From CSP1-5 sp964348275 (GTDB lineage Bacteria; Methylomirabilota; Methylomirabilia; Methylomirabilales; CSP1-5), in assembly GCA_964348275.1 (NCBI GenBank), contig CAYGBT010000009.1, forward strand, positions 1 to 64,000: a stretch of DNA of 64,000 nt, in the 5' to 3' direction. The notes under the pieces are model-generated. The model was not told the DNA's origin, made no database searches, and saw only the letters and a program-made list of their open reading frames with translations. This document shows positions 9,407 to 17,754 of the stretch, one piece after another. A program made the position numbers and the translations under genes. Within the stretch, counting starts at the first letter, position 1, and each line of letters starts with the position of its first letter.

Positions 9407-9506
9407 NNNNNNNNNNNNNNNNNNNNNNNNNNNNNNNNNNNNNNNNNNNNNNNNNNNNNNNNNNNNNNNNNNNNNNNNNNNNNNNNNNNNNNNNNNNNNN
9501 NNNNNN
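9407..9506. other. Assembly gap (100 N)
   Basis: Exactly 100 N, the usual placeholder for a gap of unknown size. The 50-odd bases on the two sides do not resemble each other, unlike the second gap. It hides the 3' end of the EEP-family gene and the upstream region of the subtilisin gene. Confidence 0.99.
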
Positions 9507-10466
9507 GTTTATTTCTATCACGACCGGACAGTGGTCCGACGCCTTGGGTTCTCTCCGACCCACCCCCTCAAATCTCGGACCAGGATGTCGTGTCGCTCGC
9601 GTGGGCAATCCCCGCCGCTCAATGTTCGGGACCGCCTTCGAGTTCCCCCGTGCCAAGGCCTTCGAGAGTAAGAGGTAGTCGAGCTGCTTATATTCCCTTC
9701 GCCCATCATAGTAGTGCGTCCACCGCTCCTGTTCGGGCAGCCGCTCGAGAACATTTTCGATCCATAGCTGTCCTATGAGTGGCGACAGGCCTGCCGAAGG
9801 AAGGTAATCGTTCAAGTCTCCAAGCACCACCCACGGCGCCCTCCCCGGATCCTGCCCAAACCGCTCCTTCAATATCCTCACCACCGCTTCGGCCTGTACC
9901 TTTCGCCGTGCCATCGTCTGCGCCCGCCCGCCAACCATTGATTTGAAGTGATTCACGAACACTGGCAGGATAGTGTGTTGTGACACCTGTACCCCCACTT
10001 CCAGGCAGTCCCGCGAGAACACGAAGCTTCTTCCCCCCGGTGTCCGCTCGAACTGGTGCGTGCGAATGTAGGCGAGCGGATACTTGCTCAACAGCGCCAC
10101 GTCAATGAGCCGGGGATCATTGCCGTCGATGACCACTTTGTACGTGTAGCCTTGCCGGGGCATGAATGCCGTGACGAACCGTTTCAACATATCCATCCCC
10201 TCAATCTCTTGGAGGCCAAGGATGTCTGCGTTGAGCTCCCTTACCACCTGAGCGGTGAGCTGACGGTTTTGTTGGCTGAACCGTTTGAACTTGGTCTTGT
10301 CTACCGTCCAGCCTTCTTTCACCAGGTCTCGAAATTCCTCCGGGCGGTGAGGGCGATAGCGGTAGCCCCACGTGCCGCCAGGTTTTCGATATCGCTCACG
10401 CACTCCTCTGAACCGAAAACGCGCAAAGAGATTTTCCGCGTTGAAGGTTCCGATACGGACTTTCAT
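9507..10466 (-). CDS. Endonuclease/exonuclease/phosphatase family protein (3' end in gap)
   Basis: Metal-dependent phosphohydrolase of the DNase I/EEP fold. Start at the ATG giving MKVRIGTFNAENLF. Diagnostic motifs run in order: TFNAENL (Asn), ADILGLQEIE (catalytic Glu), PVFVNHFKS (His), VVLGDLNDY (Asp/Asn) and finally KASDHCPVVIEIN, the C-terminal SDH motif. Because SDH normally lies within about 10 residues of the end, almost the whole protein is present and the stop falls just inside the gap. Substrate could be DNA, a phospholipid or another phosphodiester. It follows the LigD-type phosphoesterase gene by 79 bases in the same direction. Confidence 0.88.
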
Positions 10467-10545
10467 GGCTCCCCCCACCCCTGCGTACGCTCGCTATTGC
10501 CGCCTTGACTCCCAAGTGTTCGTGTCCCGCCTTTTTTCCTCGTCT

Positions 10546-11052
10546 TCACTCGGTGTCGCAGGGAGGGATCTTAATCTTGAGACTTTTGAGCTTTCGTGAG
10601 GTCAGGGCCGTTTCCAATTTCCAGTGCGAAACGGCGTGAGCGTCCTTCTTCTTCATCAACAGCCATTCCTTCCCCGTCCCCCGTCCTTTCATCAGGACCA
10701 AGGCAAAAACGCCTTTCAGTCTCTTGCCCTGCAGGGTAAAGGCAAGCCTTCCGGCCTTGATCCCTTGCATGGGGTCCCCCTCGAGCGGGACATACATCCC
10801 CTGGTCCCAGACCACCACGGGTCCCGCGCCATAGCTCCCCTCAGGGATGATCCCTTCATAATCCGCATAGACCAATGGATGATCCGACACCATCACGGCA
10901 AGTCGCTTCTCCGCCGGATCCATGGAGGGCCCTTTGGGGATGGCCCACGACTTGAGGACGCCGCCCATCTCCAGCCGGAAATCGTAATGGAGACGGGTCG
11001 CCTTGTGCTCGTGCACCACAAAGCGCAACCCCTTATTCCCTCTCTTGGCCAT
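10546..11052 (-). CDS. Stand-alone LigD-type 3'-phosphoesterase
   Basis: 168 residues from an ATG five bases after GGAGG. It is only the PE domain found at the N-terminus of bacterial DNA ligase D: FVVHEHKATRLHYDFRLEMG, GVLKSWAIPKGPSMDP, VMVSDHPLVYADYEGIIPEG, YGAGPVVVWDQG and a C-terminal GKEWLLMKKKD. The His/Asp/Arg metal- and phosphate-binding residues of the HYDFRLE and DHP motifs are kept. The family trims 3'-phosphates and ribonucleotides during end joining. No ligase, polymerase or Ku is in the window. A 13-A tract lies directly upstream (11063-11075). Confidence 0.9.
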   Translation of the reverse strand: MAKRGNKGLRFVVHEHKATRLHYDFRLEMGGVLKSWAIPKGPSMDPAEKRLAVMVSDHPLVYADYEGIIPEGSYGAGPVVVWDQGMYVPLEGDPMQGIKAGRLAFTLQGKRLKGVFALVLMKGRGTGKEWLLMKKKDAHAVSHWKLETALTSRKLKSLKIKIPPCDTE

Positions 11053-11080
11053 GGCCCCCTCCAAAAAAAAAAAAAGCGGT

Positions 11081-11119
11081 CAGCCATCAGCGATCAGCAG
11101 CCAGCAATCAGCCCTCAGA
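11081..11119 (+). repeat. Heptanucleotide array (CAGCNNN)5
   Basis: Five consecutive 7-base units beginning CAGC: CAGCCAT, CAGCGAT, CAGCAGC, CAGCAAT, CAGCCCT, then CAG. The array contains the stop codon of the DppC-type permease gene. A related array in the opposite sense follows that gene's other end at 12191-12218. Confidence 0.75.
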
Positions 11120-12130
11120 AGCACTACCGTCTCCTTCATCCTCTTGTGCTTCGCGGCGGAGTCGCTCTTTCTCCCGCGCCCGCCGATAGTCGGTCCCCGC
11201 CTCATGAGGCCGGGAGGGGGGAGCCACCGGCAACCGGACCGAGGGTCTCTTCTTTCTCTTTGCGGGTTTTTTCTTCCTGGGCATTCGACCACCGTTCCAG
11301 TGCTTTTTCTCGCTCCGCGGATCCCAGAGGTCCCTGAGGCCATCCCCTAAGAAGTTAAAGCCCATCACGGTCACCACGATCGCGAGCCCGGGGAACAGCG
11401 TCAGATGGGGAGCCACGAGGAGATATTGCCTGGCCTCGTTGAGCATCGCCCCCCAACTGGGAGTGGGAGGCTGGGTGCCCAGCCCGAGGAAGCTCAGGCT
11501 TGCCTCGGCGACGATGACCGCTGCGAACCCAAAGCTCGCGTCCACTAGGATGGGTCCAAGGATATTGGGCAGTAGATGCCGGAGGATCACCCGCAGGTCT
11601 TTCCCCCCTAAGGCCTTCGCCGCCGCCACGAACTCCATCTCCCGAATCACCAGGATCTGACCCCGGGTGAGCCGAGCATATCCCACCCAACCGATGAGCG
11701 AAAGGGCAATCACGACATTGGTGATGCTCGGTCCCAGGATCGCTGCAAACGCAATGGCGAGGAGAATTCCGGGAAAGGCCTGCAAGATATCCACGAGACG
11801 CATGAAGAGTTCGTCCATCCACCCTCCGAAGTAGCCTGCTGCTGCCCCGACGAAAAGCCCGATCCCCAGCGAGATACCGATCGCCACCGTGGCCACCCAG
11901 AAGGAGATCCGACCCCCGTACAAGGTCCGAGAGAAGAGGTCACGACCCAGGCGATCCTGGCCGAACGGATGCATGACACTTGGCCCCTCCAACCCCTCGG
12001 CCAAGACCTGTTCTGTGGGAGAATGAGGCGCGAGGATCGGTGCGAGTAATGCACACAGCATCACGCCCGCGACCAACAGAAGCCCCACGTGCCACGCCTT
12101 ACTTTTTCGCATCCGCATCATCACCATCAA
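11108..12130 (-). CDS. ABC transporter permease, DppC/OppC type
   Basis: Inner-membrane permease of a peptide/nickel-type ABC importer. An N-terminal TM helix (GLLLVAGVMLCALLAPILAP) is followed by GQDRLGRDLFSRTLYGGRISF and the core of five helices. The EAA loop reads EFVAAAKALGGKDLRVILRH. DppC proteins end soon after the FNFLGDGLRDLWDP motif, but this one carries about 60 extra residues that are strongly basic then acidic (PRKKKPAKRKKRP to EDEGDGSASEG), ending inside a heptanucleotide array. The tail may be frame read-through after damage to the normal stop. Partner permease lies 85 bases upstream; no ATPase gene is present. Confidence 0.9.
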   Translation of the reverse strand: MMVMMRMRKSKAWHVGLLLVAGVMLCALLAPILAPHSPTEQVLAEGLEGPSVMHPFGQDRLGRDLFSRTLYGGRISFWVATVAIGISLGIGLFVGAAAGYFGGWMDELFMRLVDILQAFPGILLAIAFAAILGPSITNVVIALSLIGWVGYARLTRGQILVIREMEFVAAAKALGGKDLRVILRHLLPNILGPILVDASFGFAAVIVAEASLSFLGLGTQPPTPSWGAMLNEARQYLLVAPHLTLFPGLAIVVTVMGFNFLGDGLRDLWDPRSEKKHWNGGRMPRKKKPAKRKKRPSVRLPVAPPSRPHEAGTDYRRAREKERLRREAQEDEGDGSASEG

Positions 12131-12190
12131 TAGCAGTCAGCATCCCCCACCCCTCCCGCTTGAAGGGGGAGGGTAAAGGAGGGGGCGGTA

Positions 12191-12218
12191 GCTGACTGCT
12201 GATCGCTGAAAGCTGTTA
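12191..12218 (+). repeat. Heptanucleotide array (GCTGNNN)4
   Basis: Four units GCTGACT, GCTGATC, GCTGAAA, GCTGTTA, inverted relative to the CAGC units at 11081-11119 and to AGCAGTCAGC at about 12132-12141. Between the arms lies a second palindrome of the form CCCTCCC-GCTTGAA-GGGGGAGGG. The whole spacer between the two permease genes is therefore a nested inverted repeat. Confidence 0.6.
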
Positions 12219-13136
12219 TACATATCGCACCCGGGGGTCCACGTAGGCGTAGATCATGTCCGTCGCGGTATTGACAAGGACATACCCAAAACTAATGGCC
12301 AGAACACACCCCTGGACCAGCGGATAATCCCGGGCCTGGATCGCCTGGAGGGTGAGCCTTCCCAAGCCTGGCCAGGCAAAGATAGTTTCGGTGATGATCG
12401 TCCCAGCGAGTAACGCCCCAAACTGAAGCCCCACGATCGTGATGACGGGAATCAAGGAAGCTTTGAGTCCGTGACGGAGGATTACGCGTCCCTCCGAGAG
12501 CCCCTTGGCCCTAGCCACCCGGACATACTCCTGGCCCAAGACCTCCAACAGGCTCGCCCGCACCATCCTGGAGAGGATCCCGGCCATGGCCATCCCCAAC
12601 GTCAGGGCCGGCAGGAGAAGATGGGCAGGACCGCCACGACCCGATACCGGCAGCCAGTTGAGCTCAATCGCAAAGCCGAGGATCAAGAGCGGTCCAAGCA
12701 CAAAGTTGGGAATCGAGACGCCCAGGAGGGCCACGAACCGGCTCCCGTGGTCGACGCCGGAGTCGCGCCGCACCGCAGCCAAGACTCCCAAGGGTAGAGC
12801 GATGATGATGGCCGCCAGCAGGCCAGCCACCGCGAGCTCGATGGTCGCTGGGACGGCCTTGAGAATCGTGGCGACAACCGGCTCTCGGGAGAAGAGAGAC
12901 ATACCGAGATCTCCCGTCACAAGTCCCTGAAGGAAGTGCAGATACTGCTCAGGAAGCGGCCGGTCCAGATGCAGGCTTTGGCGGAGTGCCTCCTTCGCCG
13001 CAGGGAGGGCGGTCTCCCCCAACATCACCTCCACCGGGTCTCCCGGGGTCAGGTGGATCAGGAGGAAGACCAACGTGGAGACGCCCCACACCACCGGGAG
13101 AAGGAGGAGCAATCGTCTCACTAAGGATCGCGTCAT
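12216..13136 (-). CDS. ABC transporter permease, DppB/OppB type
   Basis: 306 residues, six TM helices. The N-terminus RLLLLLPVVWGVSTLVFLLIHLTPGDPV is the family signature, as is the C-terminal TDMIYAYVDPRVRY. The EAA loop is EVLGQEYVRVARAKGLSEGRVILRH and the helix-5 motif is ETIFAWPGLGRLTLQAI. It pairs with the DppC-type protein to form the membrane channel for oligopeptides or a similar solute delivered by the binding protein encoded just upstream. Ends at the edge of a heptanucleotide array. Confidence 0.93.
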   Translation of the reverse strand: MTRSLVRRLLLLLPVVWGVSTLVFLLIHLTPGDPVEVMLGETALPAAKEALRQSLHLDRPLPEQYLHFLQGLVTGDLGMSLFSREPVVATILKAVPATIELAVAGLLAAIIIALPLGVLAAVRRDSGVDHGSRFVALLGVSIPNFVLGPLLILGFAIELNWLPVSGRGGPAHLLLPALTLGMAMAGILSRMVRASLLEVLGQEYVRVARAKGLSEGRVILRHGLKASLIPVITIVGLQFGALLAGTIITETIFAWPGLGRLTLQAIQARDYPLVQGCVLAISFGYVLVNTATDMIYAYVDPRVRYV

Positions 13137-13153
13137 CGCTGTCGCTCACGCAG

Positions 13154-13174
13154 GTTCATGGTTCAGAGTTCACA
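13154..13174 (+). repeat. Heptanucleotide array (GTTCANN)3
   Basis: Three units GTTCATG, GTTCAGA, GTTCACA in the 71-base spacer between the DppB gene and the binding-protein gene. Directly beyond lies AATTTCGAATTTCGAAATT, an AT-rich palindrome. Same unit family as at 15.9, 39.3 and 59.4-59.7 kb. Confidence 0.6.
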
Positions 13175-13207
13175 GCAGGCAAAATTTCGAATTTCGAAAT
13201 TGTTTTA

Positions 13208-14719
13208 TCATCGGTCATCGAGCCACGCATCCTTTAAAGGGGTAAAGTCGCCCCCCGGCAATGGAGCAAACCCAAGGATCCGCGTCTTGTACGCTGCCCA
13301 TCGCAGCTCGTGCCAGAGACTGACATAGGGAAGCTCCTCGGCCAGGACTTGCTGGACGCGGCTGTAAGTCGCCCTTCGCTCAATGAGGTCCGATATCCGC
13401 CGACCTTCCACCAGGAGGCGGTCGACCTCGCCATTGTGGTACCGGCCGCGATTGGCTCCTTCGGGAGGAACGGAGGCCGAGTGAAAGATATAGTGGTAAT
13501 AGTCGGGATCGGTGATGCCGACCCACGTGAGGACATAGAGCTGGAAATTTCCCGACTTGATGTCTGCATAAAATGTTCCCCACTCGTAACTGCGGATCTC
13601 GACCTGAATCCCTACCTGCACGAGCTGATATTGAATCGCTTCGGCGATAGCCCGAATAAACTCGTTGGTCGTCGCCTTGAAGGTCAAGGTGAACCGTACT
13701 CCATCTTTCAGAGGATAGCCAGCCTCGTCCAACAGACGCCTGGCCTCTTCCGGGTCGAATGGGAAGGTCTTGACGCGAGATTCGTAGGCCCAATGGTGAG
13801 GAAAGAGGAGCCCGGTCGCCGGGATGGCTTCGTCCCGGAGCAAATAGGTGATGAGCCCTTTCCGGTCAATGGCGTGGGCGATTGCCCGGCGGACTCGCAG
13901 GTCCCTGAGGATCGGGTCCCGGAGGTTGAAGCCCAGGTAGGTGTAGTTGCTCGAGGGGACCTTGGCAACCTGAACCCCCGGCAGCCCCTTTACCAGTGAC
14001 AAGACCTCGGGGGGCAACGATGCCAGGAGAAGGTCGATCGTCCCCTTCTTCAGTTCGAGGAAACGGATGGTGGCGTCCGGGATGATCCGAAGGGTGAGTT
14101 GCCCGATCCGGGGCTCGCCATCGAAATAGCCGGCAAACGCCTCCAACTCGACCTGCTCATTCTGCTTCCACCGTTTGAACTGAAATGGCCCTGTCCCTAC
14201 TGGCTCTTGACCGAAGCGCTCCCCGGACGCCAGTTCCGACGGGACGATGCCCAGCGTGAGATGGTACAGGATGGGACCGAAGGGACGCTTCAGATGGAAG
14301 GCTACCTCATATTGACCCAGAACCTCGATCTTTTGAAGTTCCTGCAGGATAGCCGCGTGGGCCGAACCGACGGTCCTCAAGGATTCGAAAGTATACCGGA
14401 CATCTTCAGCGGTGAGTTCCCGTCCGTGGTGGAACCGCACTCCCCGGCGGAGATGGAAGACGTAGGTTCGCTCGTCGGGCTGCTCCCATCGCGCTGCCAG
14501 ATCCGGGACAATTCGGAAGTGCTCATCCACGCGGACGAGACTATTGAAGAGCAATCCGATTACATGAAGGGAAAGGGCATCGGTGGCAACCCGGGGATCG
14601 AGACTCACGGGATTGGTCTCGATGGCAGCCGTCACCACTTCGGAAGAGCGGCCCTCACCTTTGCCGCAACCCCCGAGGACCGAGATGGCGATGGCGAGGA
14701 AAAGCAGCCTGCGCCTCAT
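13208..14719 (-). CDS. ABC transporter substrate-binding lipoprotein (family 5)
   Basis: Extracytoplasmic solute-binding protein, DppA/OppA family, 503 residues. The start chosen gives MRRRLLFLAIAISVLGGC, a signal peptide with lipobox; its ATG overlaps the aminotransferase stop (ATGA). The longer open frame upstream only shadows the aminotransferase. Family motifs: NPVSLDPRVATDALSLHVIG, RTYVFHLRRGVRFHHGRELTAEDV, PVGTGPFQFKRW, LRDPILRDLRVRRAIAHAIDR and a C-terminal LWHELRWAAYKTRI. It should deliver a peptide-like ligand to the two permeases encoded downstream. Confidence 0.93.
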   Translation of the reverse strand: MRRRLLFLAIAISVLGGCGKGEGRSSEVVTAAIETNPVSLDPRVATDALSLHVIGLLFNSLVRVDEHFRIVPDLAARWEQPDERTYVFHLRRGVRFHHGRELTAEDVRYTFESLRTVGSAHAAILQELQKIEVLGQYEVAFHLKRPFGPILYHLTLGIVPSELASGERFGQEPVGTGPFQFKRWKQNEQVELEAFAGYFDGEPRIGQLTLRIIPDATIRFLELKKGTIDLLLASLPPEVLSLVKGLPGVQVAKVPSSNYTYLGFNLRDPILRDLRVRRAIAHAIDRKGLITYLLRDEAIPATGLLFPHHWAYESRVKTFPFDPEEARRLLDEAGYPLKDGVRFTLTFKATTNEFIRAIAEAIQYQLVQVGIQVEIRSYEWGTFYADIKSGNFQLYVLTWVGITDPDYYHYIFHSASVPPEGANRGRYHNGEVDRLLVEGRRISDLIERRATYSRVQQVLAEELPYVSLWHELRWAAYKTRILGFAPLPGGDFTPLKDAWLDDR

Positions 14720-15897
14720 GGGCCGAGTCGCGCCAGGGAAGCGGCAATCCGGGAGAGAGCCTCCTGAAGATGGGTCTCGGCGGCGGCATAGGAGAGGCGC
14801 AGGTAGCCCTCGCCGCCGGGCCCAAATGCGGTCCCCGCAAGACACGCCACCTCCCCATCCTCCAACAGATGATCCGCGATGGCCTTGGCAGGCCGTCCAA
14901 AGGTGGTGACGTTGGGAAAGGCGTAAAACGCTCCCGCCGGGAGGGGGCATTGGATTCCGGAGATCCGGTTGAGCCCCGAGACCAGGAGATCTCGCCGTTG
15001 GCGAAAAGCTTCTACCATCTGCCAGGACGAAGACTGATCCCCCGTGAGGGCTGCCACCCCCGCCTTCTGAACAAACGTAGCAGTACAGGAGTTCGAGTTG
15101 ACCATCAATTTGGCGACCTGCTCTGCCAGGGGGACAGGCATCACGCCGTAGCCCAGACGCCAGCCCGTCATCGCGTAGCTTTTCGAGAACCCATCCAGAA
15201 GAATCGTGCGGGATTTCATCCCTGGTAGGGACAGAATACTCGCATGTCCCCCCTCGTAGCAAAATCGATGGTAGACCTCATCCGAGAGGACCCAGAAGCC
15301 AAAACGCTGGCTGAGCTCCGCAATGCGCTGGATCCTCTCTTTGTCAACGATCCCGCCAGTCGGATTTTGCGGAGAGTTGAGGATCAGGAGTCGCGTCCTG
15401 GGAGTGACGAGCCGCTCCAAATCCTTGACGTCAAAGCTGAATGCCTTGTCCTCGAGGAGAGGAAGGGGGACCGGGGTCCCGCCGGTGAAGCGGGCAACGG
15501 AGGCATAGATGGGAAAGCCGGGGTCGGGATAGATCACCTCATCCCCCGCCTCCACCAGCGTTAGGAGCGCAAAAAACATGATCGGCTTGGCCCCTGGCGT
15601 GATCACCACCTCGGCGGGGCTCACCGGGACGCCGTGACTCTCGGCAACGTGGTGGGCAACTGCCGCTCGAAGCTCCGGAAGACCAGCGGCCGGGCCGTAC
15701 TTGGTGTAGCCCGCATCCAGCGCCTGCTTGGCCGCCTCGACGATATGGGCCGGCGTGGGAAAGTCAGGCTCACCGATTTCGAGGTGGATGATCCTCCGTC
15801 CTGCCCGTTCAAGCTCACCTGCCCGAACCAAGACCTCGAAGGCCGCCTCGACCTCGAGCCCGCCCACCCGTTCTGCAAACTCCCTCATGCCACCCAC
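14716..15897 (-). CDS. Pyridoxal-phosphate aminotransferase (class I/II, AspB-like)
   Basis: 393 residues. Fold-type I aminotransferase. It has IHLEIGEPDFPTPAHIVEAA at the N-terminus, TKYGPAAGLPELRAAVA, the PLP-stacking region TPGAKPIMFFAL, NSPQNPTGG with the carboxylate-binding Asn, LSDEVYHRF with the pyridine-N Asp, and SKSYAMTGWRLGY holding the Schiff-base Lys and phosphate-binding Arg. The C-terminal LRLSYA supplies the substrate Arg. Substrate not predictable; aspartate/alanine-type is likely. It is translationally coupled to the binding-protein gene, suggesting that the amino acids processed are linked to imported peptides. Confidence 0.92.
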   Translation of the reverse strand: MGGMREFAERVGGLEVEAAFEVLVRAGELERAGRRIIHLEIGEPDFPTPAHIVEAAKQALDAGYTKYGPAAGLPELRAAVAHHVAESHGVPVSPAEVVITPGAKPIMFFALLTLVEAGDEVIYPDPGFPIYASVARFTGGTPVPLPLLEDKAFSFDVKDLERLVTPRTRLLILNSPQNPTGGIVDKERIQRIAELSQRFGFWVLSDEVYHRFCYEGGHASILSLPGMKSRTILLDGFSKSYAMTGWRLGYGVMPVPLAEQVAKLMVNSNSCTATFVQKAGVAALTGDQSSSWQMVEAFRQRRDLLVSGLNRISGIQCPLPAGAFYAFPNVTTFGRPAKAIADHLLEDGEVACLAGTAFGPGGEGYLRLSYAAAETHLQEALSRIAASLARLGP

Positions 15898-15903
15898 ATC
15901 ACG

Positions 15904-15994
15904 GTTCAGAGTTCATAGTTCAGGGTTCATGGTCAGGCTTTAAGAAATTGGATCGATTTCCTGCTTTGAACTCTCAACGCTGAACCCTGAACGA
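15904..15994. repeat. Paired inverted heptanucleotide arrays
   Basis: Left half 15904-15931 is GTTCAGA, GTTCATA, GTTCAGG, GTTCATG. Right half 15967-15994 is TGAACTC, TCAACGC, TGAACCC, TGAACGA, the same motif in the other orientation. The 35-base middle contains no gene. Together they could fold into a long imperfect hairpin filling the whole spacer between the aminotransferase and zinc-ribbon genes. Confidence 0.7.
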
Positions 15995-15996
15995 TT

Positions 15997-16215
15997 TTAT
16001 TTTCGTAGCCACCGCTCTATCCGTCCTAGGAGGCGGGCCGCTTCGCGGCCGACAGCCTCGCCCCGCTCCCGCCAAATATCCCGGGGGAGACCGCCGGCTT
16101 CACGCGCTTCACCCGCCTCGCCTACGTCGCACGCGCCGCAGCGGTATCGCAGGCTGATCGGATCGAAAGACAAATATCGCTGACAGTGAGGACACCTGGC
16201 TGGAAATGCACTCAT
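15997..16215 (-). CDS. Small zinc-ribbon protein
   Basis: 72 residues. Two CxxC knuckles, CPHC at residues 8-11 and CGAC at 26-29, flank SFDPISLRYR, a typical treble-clef or zinc-ribbon spacing. The C-terminal half is an Arg/Glu/Ala helix (REAARLLGRIERWLRK). Stop and start lie within 3 bases of the comM gene region, so it is probably read with it in the same transcript. Function unknown; the ribbon could bind nucleic acid or protein. Confidence 0.7.
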   Translation of the reverse strand: MSAFPARCPHCQRYLSFDPISLRYRCGACDVGEAGEAREAGGLPRDIWRERGEAVGREAARLLGRIERWLRK

Positions 16216-16218
16216 GGC

Positions 16219-17754
16219 TCAACCCCCTCGAATTCCGCGATCCAGGCTCCGATACTGGATCGCCTCGGCGATGTGCTCGGGGCGAATCGTCTCCTCTTTG
16301 GCGAGATCGGCAATGGTGCGGGCGACTTTCAAGACTCGATCATACGCGCGGGCGCTGAGGCCCAACTGTTCCATCGCGGTCTCCAAGAGCCGCTGTCCCT
16401 CCTCGACCACCTGACAGAACCGGCGGACCTGCTTTGGGCTCATGGTCGCATTGCAAAAGATCTTGCTCTTTTTAAAGCGCTCCGCCTGAAGCAGCCGGGC
16501 TTGTCCCACCCGTTCCCGGATCATGGGTGAGGGCTCACCCGGTGTTTCCGCTGCCATGTCTCGATACCGAAGGGGGGGAACCTCGATGTGGATATCGATC
16601 CGGTCCAAGAGGGGGCCCGAGATACGGCTCAGATAGCGTTGGATCTCGCCGAGGGTACAGCCACATTCCCGCTGAGGATCGGTCAAGTACCCGCATGGGC
16701 ATGGGTTCATCGCTGCGGCCAGCATGAAGGACGACGGGTAGGTGAGGGACGTGATGGCTCGGGCAATGGTGACGTGGCCATCCTCAAGTGGCTGCCGGAG
16801 TACCTCCAGGACATTCCGCTTAAACTCCGCGAATTCGTCCAGAAAGAGGACGCCGTGATGGGCCAGGCTCACCTCACCCGGGCGAGGGATGTTTCCCCCG
16901 CCGACCAAGCCGGCGTCGGAGATCGTGTGGTGAGGAGCCCGGAAGGGTCGGACGGCGATCAGCGGGGTTCGAGCCGGCAGTAGGCCGGACACACTGTGGA
17001 TCTTTGTGGTCTGAATCGCTTCCTCGAGACTCAGGGGGGGAAGAATGGTCGGCAGGCGCTTGGCCAGCATCGTCTTTCCTGACCCGGGAGGACCGACGAG
17101 CAGGATGTTATGACCCCCTGCCGCAGCCACCTCCAGGCCCCGTTTGGCATGGTCCTGGCCCCTGACGTCGGTAAAGTCGACGGGATAGTGGGAGGATTCG
17201 GCAAAGGTTGCCTGGAGATCGATCGCACTCGGTTCGAGGGTGAGTTCTCCGTTCAACATCCCGACTGTCTGGGACAGGCTGTGGACCCCGTACACGTTGA
17301 TTCCCTTGACGACCGCCGCCTCTGGGGCATTGTCGGCCGGGAGCACGATGCCTTCGAGTCCAGCTTTCGCCCCGGCCACAGCCATCGGGAGGGCGCCACG
17401 GATGGGACGGACGATCCCATCAAGGGCGAGCTCGCCCAGCACCAGGACCTGCGAGAGCCGGTCCGGGTTCACTAGCCCCTGGGCAGCCAAGACGCCAATG
17501 GCCATGGGCAGATCGAAGCCGGCGCCTTCTTTTTTGATATCGGCCGGAGCGAGATTGACGGTGATTCGCCGGGGAGGAAAATCGAAGCCGCAGTTCTTGA
17601 CGGCCGCCTTGACCCGGTCGCGGCTCTCTTTGACGGCCACGTCAGGCAAGCCCACGGTAGAAAAGGAGGGAAGGCCCAGGGCAATATCTACCTCGACGTC
17701 GACCAGATAGGCATCCACCCCAAGGACAGCACTACTGAGGACCTTGGCCAACAT
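16219..17754 (-). CDS. YifB/ComM family Mg-chelatase-like AAA+ ATPase
   Basis: The ATG at 17754 gives the usual MLAKVLSSAVLGVDAYLVDVEVDIA start; a GTG three codons earlier is also open. N-terminal LonC-like domain with VAVKESRDRVKAAVKN and GVLAAQG. AAA+ core with Walker A GPPGSGKTMLAKRLP, PFRAPHHTISDAGLVGGG, Walker B VLFLDEFAEF, and C-terminal PCPCGY and LLDRIDIH motifs. Homologue ComM is a hexameric helicase that promotes branch migration during natural transformation. About 511 residues, full length. Confidence 0.95.
   Translation of the reverse strand: MLAKVLSSAVLGVDAYLVDVEVDIALGLPSFSTVGLPDVAVKESRDRVKAAVKNCGFDFPPRRITVNLAPADIKKEGAGFDLPMAIGVLAAQGLVNPDRLSQVLVLGELALDGIVRPIRGALPMAVAGAKAGLEGIVLPADNAPEAAVVKGINVYGVHSLSQTVGMLNGELTLEPSAIDLQATFAESSHYPVDFTDVRGQDHAKRGLEVAAAGGHNILLVGPPGSGKTMLAKRLPTILPPLSLEEAIQTTKIHSVSGLLPARTPLIAVRPFRAPHHTISDAGLVGGGNIPRPGEVSLAHHGVLFLDEFAEFKRNVLEVLRQPLEDGHVTIARAITSLTYPSSFMLAAAMNPCPCGYLTDPQRECGCTLGEIQRYLSRISGPLLDRIDIHIEVPPLRYRDMAAETPGEPSPMIRERVGQARLLQAERFKKSKIFCNATMSPKQVRRFCQVVEEGQRLLETAMEQLGLSARAYDRVLKVARTIADLAKEETIRPEHIAEAIQYRSLDRGIRGG

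Noticed and set aside
11063..11075. Run of 13 A before the 3'-phosphoesterase gene
   Set aside because: Could be a phase-variable tract, but it lies upstream of the ribosome site and length may be a sequencing artefact; no second allele is visible.
14720..15262. N-terminal extension of the ABC binding-protein frame
   Set aside because: This part is antisense-frame overlap with the aminotransferase and would bury the signal peptide and lipobox at 14719.
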